This document shows, one piece after another, positions 17,675-25,862 of a DNA stretch of 64,000 bases. A program made the translations under genes and the position numbers. Origin of the DNA: Bdellovibrionota bacterium (GTDB taxonomy: Bacteria; Bdellovibrionota; Bdellovibrionia; Bdellovibrionales; Bdellovibrionaceae); NCBI GenBank assembly GCA_963170155.1, contig CAUJGP010000031.1, forward strand, positions 1 to 64,000, in the 5' to 3' direction. Under the pieces are notes generated by a model, which was not told where the DNA came from, ran no database searches, and saw nothing but the letters and a program-made list of their open reading frames with translations. Numbering within the stretch: the stretch's first letter is position 1; the number at the start of each line of letters is the position of its first letter.

Positions 17675-18710
17675 AAGATTTAATTCCACTGTTAGGTGTA
17701 AGATCGGGGATCAGTGACTTTCTGACGAGAGTGTGAGCGGTAACGATTTCTCTTTTTGTAAACTTGTGCATGCGTACAGGACAATGTTCAAGGTCGCATT
17801 GACTGCAATAGAGCTTGAAGCAAGGGTCTAGGTGAAAGGCGATTTCGCCTTCAAGGGGATAGCTGGCAACCACATTATTTTCAAACTCATTAATATTGGG
17901 ATTGGCTTCTCCAATTTTCCAAAACTCTGGAACGACTAAGTGAGCATCAATGTGATGAAAGCGGCCTGCTCGAATCATCCGAGTCTGGTGGATATCGATA
18001 ATGCCAGGAACTCTATTTTTTTCAATAGCATCAGCCAATAGTTTTAAAGAGCTTTCATCGTATTCATCAAGAAGACCACCGAAAGCAAGCCGAACCACCT
18101 TGTAACCCGCATAGAGCAAGTAAAAGGCCATCAATATGGCAACAGTTGCATCCACCCAGAGAAAGCCTGTGAGCCAAACAAAACCGAGGCCAATAAAAGA
18201 GCCAGCGGTGGTCCAAAGATCTGATAACACATGAGTTCCGCTGGAGCTCATCGCTGCGGAATGATATTTTTTGCCAATAAACCTAAGATAAAGACCCAGG
18301 GATAAGTTCATCAAACTAGCTAAAGTGGAGAGTAAGAATCCAGATTCAAAATTTTCTATAGGCTGTTTCAAGATCATGGCTTGAATGGATTTTACAATGA
18401 TCATGATCGCTGCAAAACAAATCAAGCCTCCTTCAAAAGCAGCGGAAAAATACTCGAGCTTTCCATGTCCATAAGGATGTTGATCATCAGCTGGAACTGA
18501 ACTTTCATGAATAATCCACACCGCTACCAGACTGGCGACCACATTGACGGTGCTTTCGAGTGCATCTGAGAAAATAGCTTGAGAATGAGTTTGAAGATAA
18601 GCCAGGCTTTTGAAAGCTAATACAAATAGACTCACTAAAACAGAGAGCCAAGAAGCCCATTTTAAGGATCGCTCAGCATTTTGATTGCGAAAAAAAGAAG
18701 TTTTTGCCAT
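17667..18710 (-). CDS. Cation diffusion facilitator (CDF) metal transporter
   Basis: About 347 residues from the ATG at 18710; a TTG at 18746 is less likely. CDF proteins export divalent metals (Zn, Fe, Co, Mn) by proton exchange. There are six hydrophobic segments in the first 215 residues and a cytoplasmic C-terminal domain. The helix-5 metal site HVLSD is intact. In helix 2 the usual D-A-x-H-S-x-S-D reads DALESTVN, so H and D are replaced by E and N. The loop motif HPYGHGKLEYF is conserved. The C-terminus adds a Cys/His-rich tail (CxxxxCxxCxxxxC, HKF) that may bind metal. Co-transcribed with trmB. Confidence 0.87.
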   Translation of the reverse strand: MAKTSFFRNQNAERSLKWASWLSVLVSLFVLAFKSLAYLQTHSQAIFSDALESTVNVVASLVAVWIIHESSVPADDQHPYGHGKLEYFSAAFEGGLICFAAIMIIVKSIQAMILKQPIENFESGFLLSTLASLMNLSLGLYLRFIGKKYHSAAMSSSGTHVLSDLWTTAGSFIGLGFVWLTGFLWVDATVAILMAFYLLYAGYKVVRLAFGGLLDEYDESSLKLLADAIEKNRVPGIIDIHQTRMIRAGRFHHIDAHLVVPEFWKIGEANPNINEFENNVVASYPLEGEIAFHLDPCFKLYCSQCDLEHCPVRMHKFTKREIVTAHTLVRKSLIPDLTPNSGIKSYV

Positions 18711-18782
18711 GGAAGCTCTTCTAACAGCACACCTAGAGACTGACAAATAAGTTTTTAAAAAGCTGTATTTTTTTGAGGGAGA

Positions 18783-19763
18783 TTATTCTGCTTTTTTAAC
18801 AGGTTGTCGCATGAATTCAGGGTGTTTCGAGAGATCATAGTAGCAGACATTATTGCGCCCTGATTTTTTAGCCTCGTAGAGTGCCCAATCAGCCACTCTG
18901 ACCAGTTGTTTTGCATCAATGTTAGGGGAATTAGGGTCTGTAATCGCAAACCCGATACTTGTGGTCAGGTGAATTTCATCGGGACCACTTTGAAATCGAT
19001 AAGACTCTATTTTTTGACGAAGACGTTCGCAAAAAGAGTAAGCGACGTCACGATCAATTTCTGTAAGCACGATGAGAAATTCATCTCCTCCGTAGCGGGC
19101 TGCAATATCCAGCCCACGAATGGAAGCTTTGATCAGTTTGCCCACTTCTGTGAGAACAAAGCTACCAAAAAGATGATCATGACCATCGTTAACGCTTTTA
19201 AAATCATCCATATCCATCATGACCACACAAACAGTTCGATTGTATCGTTTGCCTCGAGCGAGTTCATATTCAAGTCGAGAGTAAAGAGATCTCATGTTGA
19301 GTAAGCCTGTTAGATCATCAGTGTCGACCAGCTCTTTAAGTCTTGCATTGGCTCTCATCAAACGATCATTGAGGTCTTTAATTCGAAATTGCGCCCTAAT
19401 TCTAGCGAGGAGCTCCTTGGGCTCAAAGGGTTTTGTGATATAATCATCTGCCCCTGCATCAAGGCCAGCAATAATTTCATCCGCGTTATGGTTTCCGGAG
19501 ATTAAAATAATTGAAAAATATTCGCGATGGGATCTAAATTTTTTCAAAGCTTCAATGCCGTTCAAATTTGGCATATTAACATCCAGAATGATTAAGCTTG
19601 GTAGCCAAGATGTCATGATTTCAAAGGCTTCCGAGGCGGAATAAGCTGAGCGTACTTGATAACCGTAGATGTCCAATTCGAGTTGAATGAGATCAACCAA
19701 TTCAGAATCATCATCGACTATCAATATCCGTCTATGGCTTTTAATTTCAGCTGATTGGAGCAT
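18783..19763 (-). CDS. Response regulator-diguanylate cyclase (REC-GGDEF)
   Basis: A 326-residue protein. The REC domain (about 11-125) has the acidic pocket DDD at 17-19, phospho-acceptor Asp61 (ILDVNMP) and Lys111 (ITKPF). A short helical linker leads to a GGDEF domain (about 145-315) with an intact catalytic motif YGGDEF (224-229). An RxxD inhibitory I-site (RGLD, 216-219) sits exactly five residues before it. It should therefore make c-di-GMP on phosphorylation and be product-inhibited. No cognate kinase is adjacent. c-di-GMP could link it to the flagellar cluster in this window, but that is inference. Confidence 0.93.
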   Translation of the reverse strand: MLQSAEIKSHRRILIVDDDSELVDLIQLELDIYGYQVRSAYSASEAFEIMTSWLPSLIILDVNMPNLNGIEALKKFRSHREYFSIILISGNHNADEIIAGLDAGADDYITKPFEPKELLARIRAQFRIKDLNDRLMRANARLKELVDTDDLTGLLNMRSLYSRLEYELARGKRYNRTVCVVMMDMDDFKSVNDGHDHLFGSFVLTEVGKLIKASIRGLDIAARYGGDEFLIVLTEIDRDVAYSFCERLRQKIESYRFQSGPDEIHLTTSIGFAITDPNSPNIDAKQLVRVADWALYEAKKSGRNNVCYYDLSKHPEFMRQPVKKAE

Positions 19764-19979
19764 AAATTTATTCTCTCAGAAAATAGACAAAAAAGAGAGC
19801 ACAAAAACGTCTTGGGGAGGTTAGTCTGGGATTGACTCAAAAAGTGAATTTGTTTTTAAAAAGAACACAGAAAGAGGCATTCTTAAATTATTTAAAAAAT
19901 TCATCTTTTATCTTTACAAGAATTTTAAATTAGTGCACTCCAATGTGTTCTAATTTGAATCATAGGGGGGTGAACCAAA

Positions 19980-21893
19980 ATGGGAAAAGAGTGGACGACA
20001 GAAAATAGCGCCGAGTTGTATGGAATCAACCAGTGGGGACAAGGTTATTTCCGTATTAATGAAAAAGGCAATGTGGCTATTTATCCACTTCAAAACTCTC
20101 AACGACAAATCGATCTTTTTGAATTAACAGAAGATTTAAAGGATCGAGGGATTCGAGTTCCCATCATGATTCGGTTCACAGATATTATTCGAGCGCGCAT
20201 TGAGCTCATCAATCAGTGTTTTTTGAAAGCAATGCAAGACCATGGCTACAATGGCCTATATAGAGGCGTTTATCCCATTAAGGTGAATCAACAACATCAA
20301 CTGGTAGAAGAATTGGTACGCTATGGTCGCAACTATGGTCTTGGTCTTGAGTGTGGAAGCAAGCCTGAGTTATTAGTTGTTTTGGCGATGGCGACGGCTC
20401 CAGATGCATTAATTATTTGTAATGGGTTTAAAGATGCTGAGTACATAGAGACTGCCATGTTATCGCAAAAGTTGGGGCGGAACACGATCATTGTAGTGGA
20501 TCGTTTTGATGAATTAAAGATGATTATCACAGCCGCTAAAAAGTTACAGACCCGACCAAAAATTGGTTTTCGATCTAAATTAAATACTCAGGGAGCTGGT
20601 AAATGGGTTGATTCTTCGGGAGCCCGTTCAAAATTTGGGCTTACATCGATCGAAATTGTCGAAGGCGTTGAGCTGCTTCAAAAAGAAGGTCTTTTAGATT
20701 GTTTGGAGCTTATGCATTTTCATATTGGTTCACAAATTCCCTCCATTCAGGCGATCAAGTCTTCTTTAAAAGAAGGTGGTAGATTCTACACCGAGCTTTA
20801 TCGTACGGGTGCAACAGGTCTTAAATATATTGATGTGGGTGGCGGGCTCGGAGTGGATTACGATGGTACGGGCAGTAGTGACAGCTCTATGAACTATAGT
20901 GAGCAAGAGTATGCCAACGATATTGTTTCAGTTTTACAGTCTCTCTGTGATGAGAATAAAATTCCTCATCCCACGATTGTTACGGAATCAGGTCGTTTCT
21001 TGGTGGCCCATCATTCTGTTTTGGTTTTTAATGTTACAGGCGTAAACGACTTGCATCGTTATGATTTACCTCGTCCCATCAAAAAAGATGATCCTCAGCT
21101 CTTACAGGATTTACAATACATTTATGAAAAGGTGAATAGTGAAAATTTAAACGAGTGTTTTAACGATTTAGTGCAAATTAAGCAAGAAGCCTTACAACTT
21201 TTTGTTTACGGTGTTTTAAGTTTAAAACACCGCGCTGAAGCGGAAGCCATGTCCTGGGCTATCGCCACTAAAATGATTGCCATAGCAAAAACCAACCCTC
21301 ATGAATTTGAGGATATCTATAAAGATTTAGAGCAGGAAATTTGTGATACTTATTTTTGTAATTTTTCTGTATTTCAATCCGTTCCTGATTCTTGGGCTGT
21401 GGGGCAGCTATTCCCAGTGATGCCCCTTCATTACTTGAATGAAAAACCAGAGCGTTCAGCGACTTTGGCAGATTTGACTTGTGATTCAGATGGAAAGATT
21501 GAAAAGTTTATCGATACCGAATCTGGTGGGTATCGCAAAACTTTAAGTATGCATTCGCTCAATGGAAAATCAAATTATTATGTGGGTGTTTTTATGACGG
21601 GTGCTTACCAAGAAATTTTAGGAGATCTTCATAACTTATTTGGTGATACGGATGCTGTGCATGTCTCTCTTACTGATGCAGGTTATACAATCGATCAATA
21701 TGTTCCTGGCGATACGGTGACGGAGGTTTTGAGCTATGTTCAATACTCTCGAAGCAATCTTATCGAACAAGTCCGGCAAGCAACAGAGCAGAGTATTTTA
21801 AAAGGGACGCTGACTAAGCAAGAAGCAAAGCTTTTAATGAAGCACTACGAAGAAGGTTTGTCTGGTTACACTTACCTTGAAGAAGCTGAGTAA
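19980..21893 (+). CDS. speA: Biosynthetic arginine decarboxylase
   Basis: A 637-residue PLP enzyme of the normal SpeA length that converts arginine to agmatine, the first step of putrescine and spermidine synthesis. Features seen are the N-terminal YGINQWGQGYF, the PLP lysine region YPIKVNQQ, the substrate-binding LGLECGSKPEL, IGFRSKLN, HFHIGSQ and the Gly-rich phosphate-binding loop VGGGLGVDYDG. The C-terminal part has QSVPDSWA and DLTCDSDG, conserved in this family. GGGGGGTG lies upstream of the ATG. No agmatinase or speB is adjacent. Confidence 0.96.
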   Translation: MGKEWTTENSAELYGINQWGQGYFRINEKGNVAIYPLQNSQRQIDLFELTEDLKDRGIRVPIMIRFTDIIRARIELINQCFLKAMQDHGYNGLYRGVYPIKVNQQHQLVEELVRYGRNYGLGLECGSKPELLVVLAMATAPDALIICNGFKDAEYIETAMLSQKLGRNTIIVVDRFDELKMIITAAKKLQTRPKIGFRSKLNTQGAGKWVDSSGARSKFGLTSIEIVEGVELLQKEGLLDCLELMHFHIGSQIPSIQAIKSSLKEGGRFYTELYRTGATGLKYIDVGGGLGVDYDGTGSSDSSMNYSEQEYANDIVSVLQSLCDENKIPHPTIVTESGRFLVAHHSVLVFNVTGVNDLHRYDLPRPIKKDDPQLLQDLQYIYEKVNSENLNECFNDLVQIKQEALQLFVYGVLSLKHRAEAEAMSWAIATKMIAIAKTNPHEFEDIYKDLEQEICDTYFCNFSVFQSVPDSWAVGQLFPVMPLHYLNEKPERSATLADLTCDSDGKIEKFIDTESGGYRKTLSMHSLNGKSNYYVGVFMTGAYQEILGDLHNLFGDTDAVHVSLTDAGYTIDQYVPGDTVTEVLSYVQYSRSNLIEQVRQATEQSILKGTLTKQEAKLLMKHYEEGLSGYTYLEEAE

Positions 21894-22090
21894 ATTGAGC
21901 TTCTCTTGGTTTTCAATTTTTCCTACGATTAAAACTTGAAGCTTTTGTAATCTATGGTTTTGATCTCAAAGAAATAATCGAAAAATGGATGATCCTTTCA
22001 TTGATATTTTTAATATTAAAATAAATAGTCCCAAATCTCTGTTTTATTAGCTAGAAGTACAAAAGTTTTGTAGCTTAGTTCATATATAGT

Positions 22091-22105
22091 GCGGTTGTTA
22101 ACCGC
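22091..22105. repeat. Perfect inverted repeat before the O-methyltransferase gene
   Basis: GCGGTT-GTT-AACCGC lies about 30 bases before the start codon at 22134 and just downstream of a TATATA-like -10 sequence. Its position fits an operator or a 5' hairpin in the mRNA. Confidence 0.3.
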
Positions 22106-22133
22106 CTCTAAATTAGCAAAGGAGACCTATAAG

Positions 22134-22784
22134 ATGAGCTTTATCGATCCTAAAATTGAGTCTTATTCCATTGAAATGTCGACGCGTCCCAGTTCCGTTT
22201 GTGAGGCTCTTGAGGTTCACACTCGAAAAAATGAAGAAATGAGTCAGATGTTAATTGGTCCACTTGAAGCTTCTTTTCTTGGTCTTTTGTTACGTAGCTT
22301 GAGAGCTAAAAGAGTGTTGGAGCTAGGTACTTTTACAGGCTATTCTGCTTTAGCAATGGCAGAGAATTTAGAAGAAGACGGCGAGATTCATACCATTGAT
22401 CTTCATAAGAAGGATTATACGGAGCGCTTTTGGTTGGAGTCAGGCCATTCTAAAAAAATTCATTCTCATCTGGGGCCGGCGCTGGATGTTCTTCCAAAGT
22501 TAGCAGGAACTTTCGATCTTGTTTTTATTGATGCTGATAAAGAAAATTATATTAAATATTTTCATTTAGCAGAGCAAAAATTGAGTCCTCATGGAGTGAT
22601 TGTCGTTGATAATGTTTTATGGAGTGGGAAAGTTCTTAAATCAGACGTAGAATTGCAAGATGATTCGAGTTCTTTAGCTGTGAAGCGTTTCAACGAAATG
22701 ATTCAAAAACGTACGGACCTTCATAAAACACTCCTGCCTATTCGTGATGGAATTTTTCTTATTAGCCGTAAAGTTAATAAGTGA
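22134..22784 (+). CDS. Class I SAM-dependent O-methyltransferase
   Basis: About 216 residues. The ATG at 22134 has AAAGGAG nine bases upstream and gives the usual family N-terminus, so I prefer it to a GTG at 22089. The sequence matches the caffeoyl-CoA/catechol O-methyltransferase-like family: VLELGTFTGYSALAMAE (SAM site), the acidic metal-binding segment FIDADKENYIKYF, GVIVVDNVLWSGKV and the C-terminal LPIRDGIFLI. Members methylate catechol-type hydroxyls with a divalent metal; the bacterial substrate is usually unknown. Confidence 0.9.
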   Translation: MSFIDPKIESYSIEMSTRPSSVCEALEVHTRKNEEMSQMLIGPLEASFLGLLLRSLRAKRVLELGTFTGYSALAMAENLEEDGEIHTIDLHKKDYTERFWLESGHSKKIHSHLGPALDVLPKLAGTFDLVFIDADKENYIKYFHLAEQKLSPHGVIVVDNVLWSGKVLKSDVELQDDSSSLAVKRFNEMIQKRTDLHKTLLPIRDGIFLISRKVNK

Positions 22785-22878
22785 TTTTCTGTGGCCGTAA
22801 CGGGAATGAACTCTTTATCACAAGGATCAATTCACATTTCAAAAGAATGAAGAAATAATTTTACTGTTGATCTGGATC

Positions 22879-23175
22879 TTACCAATAGGGCGTATCAATG
22901 GTAATATCACCTTGAATTAAAGTGGTGCAGCTTAAGCGTTCTTGGGGAGAAATTTGTTTTTCGTTGGATTTTCTTAAGTGAAGCTCTTCATCATTAGCCG
23001 GAGATAGGTTTTTTTGACCTTCAATAATTTTGATCCAACATTTGGAGCAGACGGCATCACCAGCGCAGGAGGATGCTACAGGAACATGATGATCCAGTAA
23101 ACTCTGCCGTAAGTTAGCTCCGCTTTCAACCTCGAACGAAGGTCTATTTTTTTTAAAAAAATTAATATGGGGAAT
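22879..23175 (-). CDS. [2Fe-2S] ferredoxin, apparently starting at AUU
   Basis: An intact 98-codon frame encodes a ferredoxin with Cys37, Cys43, Cys46 (SCAGDAVCSKC) and Cys83 (LSC). The C-terminal GDITIDTPYW is typical of the adrenodoxin-like group. No ATG, GTG or TTG lies between the upstream in-frame stop and the cysteine cluster. The best start is ATT at 23175, giving x-PHINFFKKNRPSFEVE, the normal N-terminus. AGGAG sits eight bases before it. AUU is a rare authentic start (as in infC), or the codon is a sequencing error for ATG. It acts as a small electron carrier; the partner is unknown. The gene follows the helicase gene on the same strand after about 190 bases. Confidence 0.85.
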   Translation of the reverse strand: MPHINFFKKNRPSFEVESGANLRQSLLDHHVPVASSCAGDAVCSKCWIKIIEGQKNLSPANDEELHLRKSNEKQISPQERLSCTTLIQGDITIDTPYW

Positions 23176-23272
23176 AAATCGAGCTCCTATTTTTTTATTT
23201 TTACTATTTTAATCTCAAAGAGGAAAAACTTCAATGCCATTCATTTTTCTGATGAAGGCCATAGATCTCCAA

Positions 23273-23295
23273 GCAGAGTGGGTTTTACCCACTGC
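23273..23295. repeat. Hairpin between helicase and ferredoxin genes
   Basis: AGTGGGT-TTT-ACCCACT is a perfect 7-bp inverted repeat, extended by outer GC pairs with a 2-base bulge. It lies in the gap between the helicase stop (23362) and the ferredoxin start. With no T-run it is not a standard terminator. It may be an mRNA processing or attenuation element ahead of the ferredoxin. Confidence 0.3.
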
Positions 23296-23361
23296 AAGTG
23301 GCAGCTCCAGCGAGGAATGTGGGAATGAAATGCTGGCAAACAAAAGTGCATTGTAGGGAGT

Positions 23362-25635
23362 CTATGATAGAGGCTGAAGCTTGGCATATTTGGCAACAAA
23401 TTTTTTAACCGTGTGATCTGGAAAAACCACACTGACTTTCAAATTTTCTCCATGTCCTTCGACTTCGTAGATTTGTCCCACACCGAAATTAGGATGAAGG
23501 ACTTTTTTCCCTTTGGTATAAAAAAGAGATTCTGGCGATGTTACTGTATTGAACGAATCTTCATCTGGAAATCTTTGAACATCATCCCAGGAGTTTGATT
23601 CAGCCTGAGTGTGCGAGGAAGAAGAGAGATTGTTAAACAAAGATTTGGAGGTCAGGAAGCTTGGCTTCTTTGAAAGCTCTTTTTTCCATTGGATCAAATG
23701 AGAGGGGAGTTCTTTTAAAAACCGACTCGGAGAATTAGATTTCTCTTGTCCCCAAACTCGACGTGCAAGAGCGTGAGTGAGATGGAGATTTTCTCGAGCA
23801 CGTGTCATGCCCACATAAGCTAACCGACGTTCTTCTTCAACAGAGGTTGGGTCGGAATCAAAAGCAGATTTAGCGCTGGGGAAAAGCCCTTCTTCTAAGC
23901 CTACAATGAAGACCACAGGAAACTCCAAGCCTTTTGAAATATGAAGTGTCATGAGAGTGACAGCATTGCTGTTTTCTTTCATTTCATCAGTATCACTTAC
24001 CAGAGACATCTCTTCTAAAAAATGGACCAAAGAGGCTTCTTGTCCCCGCTCTTTTTCAAATTCAGCAATGGCATTGCTGAGGGCTTCAATATTCTCAATT
24101 CTCGAGAGAGCTTCAGGAGAACCATCGGATCTGAGTCTTTCTATATATTCTGTTTTCTCGACAGTGAAAGCGTAAAATTCCCCCAGAGGCAAGGTCGCTG
24201 ATGCTTTTTTGAGGTTCTCAATAAGCTCGATGAATCGTCTTAACTTTTGTGTGATGCCAGCGGCAAATTCTCTTTGATCCACGGCATGGAGAAGGGCTTC
24301 CCACAAAGTCAACTGACGAAATTGCGCAATGTCTTCGAGGCGTTGGATCGTAGTTTTACCAATGCCTCGTGTAGGAGTATTGATTATGCGCTTGAAAGCC
24401 AAATCATCGTTGGTGTTGAGGGTCATGCGCATATAACATAAAAGATCTTTGATTTCCATTCGCTCGTAGAATTTCATTCCCCCAATGATTCGATAGGGAA
24501 TAGAATTCATGCGAAATTGTTCTTCCAAGACCCTTGTTTGAGCATTAGTTCTATAAAATACAGCACATTCGGACCATTGATGCTGACCACTATCTACATA
24601 GTTCATGAGGGTTTTTACTACAAATCGAGCTTCGTCGTATTCATTCATGACTTCTCGGATAAAGACAGGGCTCCCTGAGGGATTATTTGTGTAAAGTGTT
24701 TTGCCTTTTCTTTCGAGATTGTTTTGGATCAGGTGGCTGGCGGCGGCAACAATATTTTGAGTAGAACGGTAGTTCTCTTCTAATTTTATAACTTTAGTTT
24801 CAGGAAAATCTTTTTCAAAGTTGAGGATATTTGAAATATCAGCTCCACGCCAACTATAAATAGATTGATCTTCATCTCCGACGACACATAAGTTGCGATG
24901 TTCTTGCGAGAGAATTTTGATGAGTAAATACTGAATATGATTTGTGTCCTGATACTCATCAACCATAATGTACTTGAATTTATTTTGATAAGCAGTCAGC
25001 AGATCAGGATACATTCGAAACAAGTCATAGGTTTTTAAAAGGAGATCTCCAAAATCTAGCGAATTGGCCTTTTTCATTTGAGCTTCATACTCTTTATAAA
25101 CACTTATAGTTTGTTCATCAAAAGAGGATTTGGCGTGGGAAGAGGCTTGCTCTGGGTTTAGGGCCAGCATCTTTGCGGCATTAATGCGTGATTGAAAGTT
25201 TTTAGCAGGAAAAACGTCATCATTAATATTTTTTTGTACGAGTACGCGTTTGATAAGTTGCAGTTGGTCTTGGCTATCGTAAATATTAAAATGAGTTCCA
25301 TAATTAAGTAATGCGATGTTTTTCCGCAAAAATCGTGAACAAAAGCTGTGGAATGTTGTAACCCAGAGAGGTTCAACAAGGGTTACATCGAGTTGAGATA
25401 AAATTTGATAAATCCGATGTTCCATTTCTGCAGCGGCTTTATTGGTAAATGTAACGGCAAGAATTTCTTCAGGGGCAGCATAACCTTCAGCAATGATTTT
25501 AGCCATGCGGTGAGTGAGGACTCTGGTTTTACCCGACCCCGCGCCAGCCAGTATCAAGAGAGGGCCTTGTAATGTTTCCACGGCTTGTTTCTGGTGTGAA
25601 TTTAAGTTTTTAACAAGAATTTCCACAGCTTGCAT
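23362..25635 (-). CDS. pcrA: UvrD/PcrA-type 3'-5' DNA helicase
   Basis: About 757 residues from the ATG at 25635; a TTG at 25653 adds six. A superfamily 1A helicase acting in repair, replication restart and RecA removal. Motifs in order: Q-motif region LNSHQKQAVE, Walker A GAGSGKT, VTFTNKAAAEM (Ia), DEYQDTN (II), VVGDEDQSIYSWRGA (III), LEENYRST (IV), LMTLHISKGLEF (V), and RRLAYVGMTRARENL (VI). The C-terminus ends with a PcrA/UvrD-like module (GKKVLHPNFGVGQI, KKFVAKYAKLQPL) that in PcrA contacts RNA polymerase. Whether it is called pcrA or uvrD is a naming choice. Confidence 0.94.
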   Translation of the reverse strand: MQAVEILVKNLNSHQKQAVETLQGPLLILAGAGSGKTRVLTHRMAKIIAEGYAAPEEILAVTFTNKAAAEMEHRIYQILSQLDVTLVEPLWVTTFHSFCSRFLRKNIALLNYGTHFNIYDSQDQLQLIKRVLVQKNINDDVFPAKNFQSRINAAKMLALNPEQASSHAKSSFDEQTISVYKEYEAQMKKANSLDFGDLLLKTYDLFRMYPDLLTAYQNKFKYIMVDEYQDTNHIQYLLIKILSQEHRNLCVVGDEDQSIYSWRGADISNILNFEKDFPETKVIKLEENYRSTQNIVAAASHLIQNNLERKGKTLYTNNPSGSPVFIREVMNEYDEARFVVKTLMNYVDSGQHQWSECAVFYRTNAQTRVLEEQFRMNSIPYRIIGGMKFYERMEIKDLLCYMRMTLNTNDDLAFKRIINTPTRGIGKTTIQRLEDIAQFRQLTLWEALLHAVDQREFAAGITQKLRRFIELIENLKKASATLPLGEFYAFTVEKTEYIERLRSDGSPEALSRIENIEALSNAIAEFEKERGQEASLVHFLEEMSLVSDTDEMKENSNAVTLMTLHISKGLEFPVVFIVGLEEGLFPSAKSAFDSDPTSVEEERRLAYVGMTRARENLHLTHALARRVWGQEKSNSPSRFLKELPSHLIQWKKELSKKPSFLTSKSLFNNLSSSSHTQAESNSWDDVQRFPDEDSFNTVTSPESLFYTKGKKVLHPNFGVGQIYEVEGHGENLKVSVVFPDHTVKKFVAKYAKLQPLS

Positions 25636-25862
25636 ATTTTTAGAGCCTCTCAATTTACATTTTCTATGATGCTTTTCAAAGCTGTTTTCATCAGAATCAC
25701 TGGTGAAAACGAGAAAACTTTAGTATACTCCCCCATCTTGGAAAGCAAAGATGCCAATGAAATCATGAGTGAAGTTGAGGGCTCAAGCTAAAGTAAAAAC
25801 AAAGTAAAATCAAAATAAAAATCCCAAGTGAAAAGAGCGAGGACTTAAATCAGGAGTTCCAT

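Noticed and set aside
21881-21904. AGAAGCT/AGCTTCT hairpin over the speA stop codon as a terminator
   Set aside because: The T-rich part downstream is broken and distant; too weak to list.
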